Source of the DNA: RGDT01 sp964630925
Lineage (GTDB): Bacteria; Planctomycetota; Planctomycetia; Gemmatales; Gemmataceae
Direction of reading: 5' to 3'
DNA: 64,000 nt
NCBI GenBank assembly: GCA_964630925.1
Contig: CAZVZK010000004.1
Coordinates: 62,001 to 126,000 of the forward strand
Shown here: positions 1-8,207 of the stretch, in pieces
Layout of the letters: each line of letters begins with the position of its first letter
Numbering within the stretch: position 1 is the first letter of the stretch
Made by a program: the position numbers and the translations under genes
The notes under the pieces: generated by a model
Told to the model about the DNA's origin: nothing
The model's input: the letters and a program-made list of their open reading frames with translations, nothing else
The model's database searches: none

Positions 1-63
1 AGCGGCGGTCCAGAGAAAAGGGCAGCCCGTATCATGCCCTGACGCCCAGGAGACGCCATCGAC

Positions 64-672
64 ATGCAGACGCGCGTCCTGCTGCTTCGCCACGCCGAGT
101 CCGCCGACCCGTCGGTCTTCCACGGCGCCGAGTCCGACATCGGCCTGAGCGAGCGTGGCCGGCGCCAGGCCGACGCCGTCGCCGCGTACCTCGCCACGCG
201 CGGCCTCCAGGCCGTCGTCAGCTCGGCGATGCGGCGGGCGCGCGACACGGCGGGGCCCATCGCGGCGGCGTGCGGCCTGCCGCTGGAGATCGAGCCGGAG
301 ATGCACGAGCGCCGCGTCGGCGAGCTGGGCGGCACGCCGACGGGGCACCGCGAGGGGCCGTGGATGGAGACGGTGCGGCGGTGGATCGCGGGCGACACGG
401 CGTTCTCGCTCGGCGGGGCGGAGTCATTCGACGAGATGCGCGACAGGATGCTGCCGGCGTGGGAGGGGGCGGCGGAGCGGCACCGGGGCGAGACGTACGC
501 CGTCGTCGCGCACGGGGCGGTGATCAAGGCGCTGCTCCTCTCGATCCTGCCGGGGCGTGGGGCGGTGGACTGGCTGCGGATGGGGCCGATCCACAACGTC
601 GCCGTCAGCGAGCTGGTGCGCGGCGAGGGTGTCTCGTGGTCGGCGGTGAGGGTCAACGAGCGCGTGGTATGA
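64..672 (+). CDS. Histidine phosphatase family protein (phosphoglycerate mutase-like)
   Basis: 202 aa, about the usual size for a single-domain histidine phosphatase. The N-terminal LLLRHAES motif (residues 6-13) supplies the catalytic histidine that becomes phosphorylated, and VVAHGAVIKALL near residues 147-158 supplies the second active-site histidine. The family removes phosphate from sugars, nucleotides or proteins; the substrate cannot be read from the sequence. It has no signal peptide, so it is probably cytoplasmic. An AGGAG ribosome-binding site lies about 10 nt before the ATG. The gene stands alone, 64 nt upstream of a kinase-PAS gene in the same direction. A role as protein phosphatase for that kinase is possible but not shown. 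Confidence 0.9.
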   Translation: MQTRVLLLRHAESADPSVFHGAESDIGLSERGRRQADAVAAYLATRGLQAVVSSAMRRARDTAGPIAAACGLPLEIEPEMHERRVGELGGTPTGHREGPWMETVRRWIAGDTAFSLGGAESFDEMRDRMLPAWEGAAERHRGETYAVVAHGAVIKALLLSILPGRGAVDWLRMGPIHNVAVSELVRGEGVSWSAVRVNERVV

Positions 673-736
673 GGTTGCCGGGGGGGAGGTGCGGCCGTAG
701 ATTCACGCGCATCCCGTCACCCAATGCGAGCCCGCC

Positions 737-3481
737 GTGCCCGCCCGCGAAGACCTCCTGTTCGGCATGCTGGCCGTCCAGACCGGCCTGCTCGACGCCG
801 TCGCGTTCCTCGACGCCTGGGCCTCACTCGACGAAGGCGGCCCGCCGCTGCCGGATCTGCTCGTCCAGCGCGGGCTGATCCTGCCCGAGGACCGCGAACA
901 TCTGGCGTACCTGGCGCGGCGCCGCATGCCGGGGGCGGATGCGGCGCCGCGGACCGCCGTCACGGTCATGGGTGGCAGGGCGGGTGATGGAGGGCGCTAC
1001 CACTACCTCGACCGCTGCGGCACGGGCGGCATGGGCGACGTGTGGCGGGCGCGCGACACGCGGCTGGGCCGTGACGTGGCGATCAAGGAGCTGAAGCCCT
1101 CGCTGGCCGACGACGAGGTGATCCGCGCCCGCTTCCTGCGCGAGGCGCGAATCACAAGTCAGCTCGACCATCCGGGGATCGTGCCGCTGTACGACCTGCT
1201 CCCCGACGAGGGCGGGAGGCCCCGGTACGCCATGCGTCTGTTGCGTGGCCGCACCCTCTCCGAGGCGATCCGCGCGATGCACGGGCGGCGGCAGGCGGGC
1301 GAGGATGTTTCGTTGGAGAGGGCGGGGCTGTTGCAGGCGTTCGTGACGGTGTGCAACACGGTGGCCTACGCGCACTCGCGCGGCGTGTTGCACCGCGACC
1401 TCAAGCCGGCCAACATCCAGCTCGGAGACTTCGGCGAGGTGGTGGTCCTCGATTGGGGGCTCGCAGGCTCCGTGCGCGGCGGTGACACGCCGACGGAGGA
1501 CGCCGACGCCCGCGTGACGCTGCCCGGCCACGTCTTCGGGACGCCGGAGTACATGGCCCCGGAGCAGGCGTCGGGCGACATCGGCCGCATCGATCAACGC
1601 AGCGACATTTACGGGCTAGGCGCGATCCTCTACCAGATGCTGACCGGCTCGCCCCCGTTTCGCGGGGCATCGATGAGCGAGACGCTTGCCCTGGTGCGCG
1701 AGGGCGAGCCGACGCCGGTGCGCGAGCTGTGCCCCGACGTGCCGGCGGGCCTGGAGGCGATCTGCCACAAGGCGCTGAGCAAGAGGCCAGAGGACCGCCA
1801 CGCCGACGCCGCGTCGCTGGGTGCGGCGGTGCTGCAATGGCAGGAGAGCGAACGCCTGGCGGCGGAGGAGGCGCTGCAAAAGAGCGAGGAGCGGCTGCGG
1901 CTGGCGCTGGACGCGGGCCGGTGCGGGGTGTGGGACTGGGACATCCTCGCCGACCACATCACCTGGTCGGAGCGTGTCTATGAATTCCACGGCGTGAAGC
2001 CCGGCGAGTTCAGCGGGCGGGTCGCCGACTACGCCGCGCTGCTCCACCCCGACGACGCCGCGGCCCTACGCGACGCCATCCGCCGCGCCGTCGAGCTCGG
2101 CGAGCCGTACGCCCAGGAGCGGCGCGCCGTGCGGCCCGACGGCGAGGTGCGCTGGTTCTCCACGCAGGGCCGGGTGATCCGCGACGGGGACGGCCGCGCC
2201 GTCCGCATGCTCGGAGCGATCATCGACGTGACCGAGCGGCGGGCCGCGGAGGAGGCGCTGCGGGAGAGCGAGGAGCGGTTCCGTACGCTGATCGAGGCCA
2301 TCCCGCAGATCGTGTGGATACGCCGGCCCGACTGGTACGTCGAGTATATCAATCACCGCTCGATGGGGACCGCTGACTCCCGTTGGAAGCGAGAGCAGTT
2401 CCTGGGCATGAGGTGGCAGGAGATCTTTCATCCGGAGGACCTCGAGCGCAACGCGGAGCGGGTGCGGCAGGCCCAGGAGACGGGCAAGCCCTATGAGAGC
2501 GAGTTCCGCCTGAAACTGCCCGACGGGACGTATCGCTGGTTCCTCACCCGCGCCGTCCCGATGCGCGACCCCGAGGGGCGTGTGTCCCGCTGGTTCGGCA
2601 CCAGCACGGACATCCAGGATCTCAAGCAAGCGATGCAGGAGCGCGACGCGGCCCTGGAGCAGGCGAGGGCGAGCGAGGTGCATTTCCGCACCCTGGTCGA
2701 GGCGGTCCCGCAGATCGTGTGGATCCGGCGGCCGGACTGGCACGTCGAGTACATCAACCACCGGACGATGGGGGCGGGCGACACGCGCTGGTGGAGTGGG
2801 CAGTTCCTGGGCCTGCGGTGGCAGGAGCTCTTTCACCCAGAAGACACGGAGAGGAGCGTCGAGCGGGTCCGTGTGGCCCAGGAGTCAGGCAAGCCATACG
2901 AGAGCGAATTCCGGCTGCGGCTGCCGGACGGATCATATCGCTGGTTCCTGACGCGTGCCGTCCCGATGCGTGACGCCGAGGGACGCATCGAGAAATGGTT
3001 CGGGACGACGACGGACATCCACGATCTGAAGCAGGCGGTGCAGGAGCGCGACGAGGCGCTGGCCCTGGTGCGTCTGAGCGAGCAGCGGCACCGGCTGCTG
3101 ACCGAGATGATCCCACATAGTGTGTGGACGACCACGCCGGAGGGCGTCCCGGACTACGTCAACCGGCACGCCAGGGATCTACAGGGGCTCGGCCTGGAGG
3201 AGATGGGGCGCGATACGTACCACCAGGTGGTCCACCCCGACGACCTGCCAGGCTTCAAGGACCGCTGGGAGCTCTCGCTGGCCACCGGCGAGCCTTTCGA
3301 GAAGGAGTGCCGGGTCCGCGACGCCGCCGGCGAGTACCGCTGGTACCTCTCACGGGCGGTGGCCATCCGCGACGATCAGGGCCGTATCACGCAGTGGTTC
3401 GGGACGAACACCGACATCGACACCCTCAAGCGGGCCGAGATGGGACGGTCCGAGGCAAATGAGCGTCCGCGGGCCTCGTAA
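737..3481 (+). CDS. Ser/Thr protein kinase with four C-terminal PAS domains
   Basis: 914 aa with a GTG start. After a short N-terminal helical region (residues 1-75) comes a Hanks-type kinase domain (about 88-365) with GTGGMGDVW glycine loop, VAIKELK lysine and HRDLKPAN catalytic loop. The metal-binding DFG is replaced by DWG (VLDWGLAG). Four PAS/PAC modules follow at about 390-508, 512-640, 645-775 and 780-905. Modules 2 and 3 are nearly the same sequence (PQIVWIRRPDW and RWFLTRAVPMRD in both), so one is probably a recent internal duplicate. No transmembrane segment or output domain follows the PAS array, so the protein is likely a soluble kinase whose PAS domains sense a ligand or redox state. 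PAS arrays are more often joined to histidine kinases; their fusion to a Ser/Thr kinase is the odd point. Confidence 0.9.
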   Translation: MPAREDLLFGMLAVQTGLLDAVAFLDAWASLDEGGPPLPDLLVQRGLILPEDREHLAYLARRRMPGADAAPRTAVTVMGGRAGDGGRYHYLDRCGTGGMGDVWRARDTRLGRDVAIKELKPSLADDEVIRARFLREARITSQLDHPGIVPLYDLLPDEGGRPRYAMRLLRGRTLSEAIRAMHGRRQAGEDVSLERAGLLQAFVTVCNTVAYAHSRGVLHRDLKPANIQLGDFGEVVVLDWGLAGSVRGGDTPTEDADARVTLPGHVFGTPEYMAPEQASGDIGRIDQRSDIYGLGAILYQMLTGSPPFRGASMSETLALVREGEPTPVRELCPDVPAGLEAICHKALSKRPEDRHADAASLGAAVLQWQESERLAAEEALQKSEERLRLALDAGRCGVWDWDILADHITWSERVYEFHGVKPGEFSGRVADYAALLHPDDAAALRDAIRRAVELGEPYAQERRAVRPDGEVRWFSTQGRVIRDGDGRAVRMLGAIIDVTERRAAEEALRESEERFRTLIEAIPQIVWIRRPDWYVEYINHRSMGTADSRWKREQFLGMRWQEIFHPEDLERNAERVRQAQETGKPYESEFRLKLPDGTYRWFLTRAVPMRDPEGRVSRWFGTSTDIQDLKQAMQERDAALEQARASEVHFRTLVEAVPQIVWIRRPDWHVEYINHRTMGAGDTRWWSGQFLGLRWQELFHPEDTERSVERVRVAQESGKPYESEFRLRLPDGSYRWFLTRAVPMRDAEGRIEKWFGTTTDIHDLKQAVQERDEALALVRLSEQRHRLLTEMIPHSVWTTTPEGVPDYVNRHARDLQGLGLEEMGRDTYHQVVHPDDLPGFKDRWELSLATGEPFEKECRVRDAAGEYRWYLSRAVAIRDDQGRITQWFGTNTDIDTLKRAEMGRSEANERPRAS

Positions 3482-3578
3482 GGCGTGGGCGCCGCGCTTC
3501 GTCTTGCCCCGGCCAACCCGCCTCGCTATGGTCCCGCCGGACTGGATGGGGTGTCCCCGCCGCCGGAGGAGCGTGCCG

Positions 3579-4898
3579 ATGCTGTCCTGCCGTCTTCATG
3601 GTGCCGTTGTCCTGTTCCTGGCCGCCCTGCCGGCGCTGGCCCCTGCCGCCGACCTCGCCGAGGCCGTCAAGCCCGGCGACTGCTTCGAGGTCAGCCTCGA
3701 TATGAAGCTCACCGGGGAGCTGCGCATCCGCAAGGACGAGGGGCCGTCCACCGTCAAACTCACCGCCAGCGCCGAACACGCCTTCAAGGAGCGCGTCGTC
3801 GCGCACGCCGCCGACGGGCAGCGCGTCGTCCGCCATTACGACACCGCCAGGGCGAGCGTCACGGCGGGCAAGGACACCACCGAACGCACCCTCCGCGACA
3901 AGCGCCGCCTCATCGTCGCCCAGCGGCACAAGGACGCCCGCCTCGTCTACAGCCCCGCCGGCGCCCTCACGCGCGGCGAGCTGGAGGTGGCCGGCGATCA
4001 CTTCGACACCCTCCTGCTCCCGGCGCTGCTGCCGGGCAAGGACGTGAAGGCCGGCGAGACGTGGAAGGTGCCCGCCGGCGTTGCGGCGGCGCTGTGCAAC
4101 CTCGAAGGGGCCTCCGAGAGCAAGCTCGAAGGCAAGCTCGGCAAGTCGGAGGTCGATCAGGCCCACTTCACCGTGTCCGGCACCGTCTCCGGCGTCGAGC
4201 ACGGCGCCGTCGTGAAGTCGAAGGTGGAGGCCGAGGGCGTCTTCGACATGCGGGCGAAGCGGCTGGTGAAGCTGAAGTGGCAGCAGGAGGACGAGCGCGA
4301 CCTCGGGCCGGTCAGCCCGGCGGGCACGATGAAGGTGGCCATCTCTCTGACGCGCAAGCCCGTCGAGACGCCGGAGCAGCTCAACGACGTGGCCCTCGTG
4401 CCGGTGCCGGACGGCTTCGCGCCGCCCGCGGCGATGACGCACGTCGAGCACCGCGACGCCAAGGGGCGCTATCTTCTCTTCCACGCCCGCGAGTGGCAGA
4501 ACGTGGCGGTGACCGCGGACCACATGGTGCTGCGGCTCGTGGAGCGTGGCGACTTCATCGCCCAGGCCACGGTCGCGCCGTGGGGCAAGGGCAAGGGCGG
4601 CAAGGCGATGTCGCCTGACGACTTCCGCGCGGCGGTGAACAACACGTCCGGCTGGAAGCCGGAGCGCGAGGTCCAGGCGGACAAGATCCCGTCGGCGGAG
4701 GCGAAGACGGTGTACCGCCTCTCCGTCCTGGGGCAGCTCGACGGGCTGCCGGTGATGCAGACCTTCTTCCTGGTGGCGAACGCGGACGGCGATCAGGTGG
4801 TGATCACGTTCACCATGCCGCCGCGCAACGCCGACAAGCTCGGGGCGCGCGACCTGTCGTTGGCCGGCAGCCTGGAGGTGCCGGCGCCGGCGAAGTGA
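3579..4898 (+). CDS. Secreted protein of unknown function, 439 aa
   Basis: I chose the ATG at 3579 because it is preceded by GGAGGA at 3565-3570 and begins a signal peptide (MLSCRLHGAVVLFLAALPAL, cleavage likely after the Ala-Ala near residue 24). The open frame extends further upstream, but that part overlaps the preceding kinase gene and has no signal sequence. The mature protein is rich in Lys and charged residues and contains regions that read as beta-strand, in the style of planctomycete periplasmic proteins of unknown function. I do not recognise a domain. The stop codon lies 5 nt from the convergent stop of the sulfatase-like gene. Confidence 0.8.
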   Translation: MLSCRLHGAVVLFLAALPALAPAADLAEAVKPGDCFEVSLDMKLTGELRIRKDEGPSTVKLTASAEHAFKERVVAHAADGQRVVRHYDTARASVTAGKDTTERTLRDKRRLIVAQRHKDARLVYSPAGALTRGELEVAGDHFDTLLLPALLPGKDVKAGETWKVPAGVAAALCNLEGASESKLEGKLGKSEVDQAHFTVSGTVSGVEHGAVVKSKVEAEGVFDMRAKRLVKLKWQQEDERDLGPVSPAGTMKVAISLTRKPVETPEQLNDVALVPVPDGFAPPAAMTHVEHRDAKGRYLLFHAREWQNVAVTADHMVLRLVERGDFIAQATVAPWGKGKGGKAMSPDDFRAAVNNTSGWKPEREVQADKIPSAEAKTVYRLSVLGQLDGLPVMQTFFLVANADGDQVVITFTMPPRNADKLGARDLSLAGSLEVPAPAK

Positions 4899-4903
4899 GC
4901 GAC

Positions 4904-6040
4904 TCAGCCCACGGCGTCGGCGAGCCTGCGCTCCAGCTCCTCCGCCTCGCCGAATCGTGGGCCGCTCAGGTCGCCCAGGTCGTAACGGTCGGCGGGTTTC
5001 TCGTACAGCTGCGCTGGCCCGCCCGCCGGCTTGCGCAGGAGCCACTCGGCCGTCCGCACCGCCGTCTCGCCCTCGGCGCCCAGCCACACGGCCTCGCGCG
5101 GCCACGGCGCGCCCGGCTCGGCCAGCGGGAGGAGTGACGCCCCGTCCGCCTCCAGCGGCACGCCGAACATGCCGGCCAGTGTCGGGGCGAGGTCGATCGA
5201 CGCGGTCAGGGCGGGGACGCGCCAGCCCGGACGCCAGCCGGGGCCGAGGATCATCAGCGGGACGTGCGTCCTCATGTCGAAGAGGCCGCCGCCGGGGCCC
5301 ATCCAGCCGTGCTCGCCCAGGGGCACGCCCTGATCCGACGTGATCAGCAGCGTCACGTCGTCCGGCAGGCCGTCGAGCAGCTCGCCGAGCATGGCGTCGA
5401 TCTGCATGACGGCGGCGGCCATCGTCGATTGGGCGCGGAGGAACAGCGTGTCGTCCGCTGCGTCCACGGGGCCGGCAGGCGGGACGAGGAGCGGCTCCAG
5501 GCGCTCGTCTTCGGGCAGATGCTCCAGGCCGCGTGTCTCCTCCTCGTCCTCCTCGTCCTCGTCCGGCCCCTCCTCGCGCGGGGCGGCGCCGAACGCCTGA
5601 TCGAGGAACTGGCCGGCCACCTGCCACGGCGGCAGGACTGTGAATTCCGCCCACAGGAGCCAGCCGTCCGTCGGCAGGAGGGCCTTCAGACGCGAGCGAG
5701 CACGCTTGAGCGTGGCCTCCGGGCCGGTGCAGGCGTGGGCCTCGGTCCAGCCGTCGGAGAAGCCCGCGGGGACGCCGCGGCCGGTGTCCCGCACGAGACA
5801 CGTCTTGACGTCACCGACGCTCAAGGACGGGATCAGGTCGGCGCCGGCGGAGGGGCGGAAGCGGTGCCTCCCCGTGCGCCAGACGGCGTGGGCCTCGGCG
5901 GGGTGGCAGGAGAAGTGCAGGTCGAAGACGGCCCCGCCGGCGGCGAGGATGTCGAGGTTGGGGGTGTCGATCCAGCGGTTGCCGTACGGGCCGATCATGT
6001 CGGCGCGCAGCCCGCGGATCACCACGGCGAGGAACTTCAT
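4904..6040 (-). CDS. Sulfatase/alkaline-phosphatase-fold protein with degenerate active-site motifs
   Basis: 378 aa starting at the ATG at 6040, which has GGAGG about 7 nt upstream; the reading frame continues upstream but overlaps the divergent gene. The fold is recognisable from IRGLRADMIGPYGN at the N-terminus, a GGAVFDLHFSCHPAEAHA segment where the sulfatase active site belongs, and SDQGVPLGEHGW, the usual C-terminal metal-site region. All three signatures are altered: the metal-binding Asp of the D-x-L-R motif is Arg, the C-x-P-S-R formylglycine motif reads C-H-P-A-E, and the DHG motif reads DQG. There is no clear signal peptide, whereas most planctomycete sulfatases are exported. I infer a non-sulfatase member of the superfamily, catalytically changed or inactive. 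It ends 5 nt from the upstream gene's stop. Confidence 0.8.
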   Translation of the reverse strand: MKFLAVVIRGLRADMIGPYGNRWIDTPNLDILAAGGAVFDLHFSCHPAEAHAVWRTGRHRFRPSAGADLIPSLSVGDVKTCLVRDTGRGVPAGFSDGWTEAHACTGPEATLKRARSRLKALLPTDGWLLWAEFTVLPPWQVAGQFLDQAFGAAPREEGPDEDEEDEEETRGLEHLPEDERLEPLLVPPAGPVDAADDTLFLRAQSTMAAAVMQIDAMLGELLDGLPDDVTLLITSDQGVPLGEHGWMGPGGGLFDMRTHVPLMILGPGWRPGWRVPALTASIDLAPTLAGMFGVPLEADGASLLPLAEPGAPWPREAVWLGAEGETAVRTAEWLLRKPAGGPAQLYEKPADRYDLGDLSGPRFGEAEELERRLADAVG

Positions 6041-6137
6041 CAGGCGGCCTCCGGGCTCCGTCATTGTACCGCCCTTGCCGCGTGGCGCACCGCCGATAGG
6101 AAGGCCGCAGCCCACATCCCCCTGACCGAGGTGCATA

Positions 6138-6413
6138 ATGGCCGACGAGGTGATCGTCAATCAGCGTGAGATCCTGGCCAACCAGAAGACGATCCTGGAG
6201 AACCAGGGGAAGCTGTCGAAGATCGTGGCCAACCAGGCGACCATCCTGGCGAATCAGGAGGCGATCCTGAACAACCAGGCGAAGCTCGATAAGGTCCTCG
6301 CCAATCAAGCGACGATCACCGCCAACCAGGAGACCATCCAGGACAACCAGGCCGCGATCATCGCCAACCAGCAGGCGATCCTCAGCAACCAGGCCCGCAT
6401 CCTCGGCAAGTGA
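6138..6413 (+). CDS. 91-aa protein built of IxxNQxx heptads (predicted coiled coil with Asn core)
   Basis: The protein holds eleven Asn-Gln pairs, with the Asn at residues 8, 15, 22, 32, 39, 46, 56, 63, 70, 77 and 84. Spacing is 7,7,10,7,7,10,7,7,7,7, so a 24-residue unit occurs twice and is followed by four plain heptads. Ile or Leu sits four residues after most Asn, giving hydrophobic a and Asn d core positions (I-x-x-N-Q-x-x). This is the pattern of N@d trimeric coiled coils known from trimeric autotransporter adhesins, with Gln where those have Thr. There is no signal peptide, membrane segment or head domain. GAGGTG lies upstream of the ATG. It is divergent from the sulfatase-like gene and its stop is 5 nt from the convergent kinase stop. 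Function unknown. Confidence 0.85.
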   Translation: MADEVIVNQREILANQKTILENQGKLSKIVANQATILANQEAILNNQAKLDKVLANQATITANQETIQDNQAAIIANQQAILSNQARILGK

Positions 6414-6418
6414 CCGGA

Positions 6419-8074
6419 TCACGCCGGGCCATGCTCCTTCTTCCTCGGGCGCGGCGGCGGCATGGGCGGGCCCTCCTTCGGGTTGAGGATGTCTTCCAGC
6501 TCCTTCAGCCGCCGCACCCTGTCGTCCCTGTTGCCGCGCATCTTCTCGCGGTTGAACCTCTTCTTCTCCTCGTGGTGTTTGGCCTCACCCAACTCCCACA
6601 GGAGGCCCTTCTCGCGTAGGTGGAGAGCACGGACGCGCACGGCGCTCTTGTCGCCGGTCTTCGCCCTCTCCCGCTCCAGCTCGGCGGACACCGCCTTGAG
6701 CTGGGCCTCGATGGCCTCGCGCCCCTGCTTCGCCGTGGCAAAGCCCGCCTCGGCGTCATTGACCTTGCCGTCCCAGTGGCGCACGTCGCCGCGCAGCGAC
6801 TCGGCGTGCGCCTCCAGGCGGTCCAGGGTGCGGCGGAAGGCGTCCCGGCTGCTGGCCAGCGAGACTGCCAGCATGAGAGCGAATGCCGCCGCCCCCGCGA
6901 GGAGGATGATCAGCGACGCCGGCAGCGGGTAGCGCCACACCCAGCGGCGCAGCCGGCCCAGGGGGCCGAGGGGCCGGGCCTTGATCGGCTGGCCGTCGAG
7001 GAAGCGTCCGAGGTCGTCGGCCACCTCTCCGGCCGTGGCGTAGCGGCGGGCGGCGTCCTTGTTCAGGCACTTGAGGCAGATGGTCTCAAGGTCGGCGGGG
7101 ACGCGCGGGTTGAGGCGCGACGGCGCCACCGGGTCCTGGCTCAGGACGAGGAGCATCGTCTCGGCGGCGGTGGCGGCCTTGAACGGCGGGCGTCCGGTGA
7201 GGCACTCGTAGAGGATGGCCCCCAGCGCCCAGATGTCGGCCGGCGGGCCGACACGCTGCCCCGTCGCCTGCTCAGGGGCCATGTACGCCGGCGTCCCCAT
7301 CACGTCGCCGGTGCGGGTGTGGCCGGAGTCGTCGTCCACATTCCGGGCGAGGCCGAAGTCGGCGACCTTCGGCTCGGCGGCCTCGGGGGAGACGTGGGTC
7401 TTCTCGGCGGCGCCGGGGCCGCCCGTCGCGGCGCCGTGCGTCACGTCCCCCTGGGCGTGGGGCTCGCCGGCGAGGAGGACGTTGGCGGGCTTCAGGTCGC
7501 GGTGGATGACGCCGTGCTCGTGGGCGTGTTGCACGGCGCGGGCGAGTTTCTGGCACAGGGCGGCGGCGTCGCGCGGCTGGAGCGGGTTGCCGTTGAGGGC
7601 CGCGTCGAGGTTGCCGCCGGGGCAGTACTCCATCGAGTAGTAGGCGACGGGGGCGGCCTGGGGGTGGGGCCGCCACTCGCCCACGTCGAAGACCTGGACG
7701 ATGTTGGGGTGTTGCAGGCGGGCGACGGCGCGGGCCTCGGTCTTGAAGCGGGCCGGCTCGCGGGCCCCGGGCAGGAGGGTCTTGAGGGCGACGGGGCGGT
7801 TCAGGCCGCTCTGCCGCGCGAGGTAGACGACGCCCATCCCGCCGCGCCCCAGCTCCTGGAGGACCTCATAGCCGGGGATCTCGGGGAAGAGGCTGACGGA
7901 GGGCAGCGAGCGCGGGCGGCGGCCACGCGGGCCGATGATGGTGGCGAAGGCGTCCACCGGGGCGGCGCCGCACTGGGGGCAGGCCCGCTCCTGCGGGGCC
8001 TTCCAGACGTGGCCGGCTGGGCAGGCCCACTCGTTGGTCACGGCCGGCTGGCTCCGCGCGGGGTTGGCCATCAT
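6419..8074 (-). CDS. Membrane Ser/Thr protein kinase with N-terminal zinc ribbon
   Basis: 551 aa. The N-terminus carries a probable zinc ribbon (CPAGHVW followed by CPQCG, residues 18-36). The kinase domain (about 74-345) has GRGGMGVVYLA, the VALK lysine, HRDLKPANVLL, an intact DFGLA and the GTPAYMAPEQA activation-segment end. A roughly 30-residue insert rich in Gly, Ala and His separates the catalytic loop from DFG. One transmembrane helix follows at about 376-398 (LIILLAGAAAFALML). The remainder is a charged, helical, probably coiled-coil region rich in Glu, Arg and Lys, which would lie on the far side of the membrane as a sensor or scaffold. Two adjacent ATG codons (8074 and 8071) follow a GGGGG-type ribosome-binding site, so the start could be one codon later. 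Confidence 0.92.
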   Translation of the reverse strand: MMANPARSQPAVTNEWACPAGHVWKAPQERACPQCGAAPVDAFATIIGPRGRRPRSLPSVSLFPEIPGYEVLQELGRGGMGVVYLARQSGLNRPVALKTLLPGAREPARFKTEARAVARLQHPNIVQVFDVGEWRPHPQAAPVAYYSMEYCPGGNLDAALNGNPLQPRDAAALCQKLARAVQHAHEHGVIHRDLKPANVLLAGEPHAQGDVTHGAATGGPGAAEKTHVSPEAAEPKVADFGLARNVDDDSGHTRTGDVMGTPAYMAPEQATGQRVGPPADIWALGAILYECLTGRPPFKAATAAETMLLVLSQDPVAPSRLNPRVPADLETICLKCLNKDAARRYATAGEVADDLGRFLDGQPIKARPLGPLGRLRRWVWRYPLPASLIILLAGAAAFALMLAVSLASSRDAFRRTLDRLEAHAESLRGDVRHWDGKVNDAEAGFATAKQGREAIEAQLKAVSAELERERAKTGDKSAVRVRALHLREKGLLWELGEAKHHEEKKRFNREKMRGNRDDRVRRLKELEDILNPKEGPPMPPPRPRKKEHGPA

Positions 8075-8207
8075 CGCCCCCTTCTTCTATATCTGATCCC
8101 GGCCCGGCCGACACCCCGCTCCTCGGGGACGGACGTCCGCAATGGCATGGAGCTGCCCGTCAGACGCCGGGCCTTGTCATTCGGATGCCGCCCTCGGAGC
8201 GACCCTC

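Noticed and set aside
3426..5801. Long minus-strand open frame of 791 codons across the secreted protein and sulfatase genes
   Set aside because: It has Arg/Ala-rich shadow composition typical of antisense frames in GC-rich DNA and overlaps well-supported genes.
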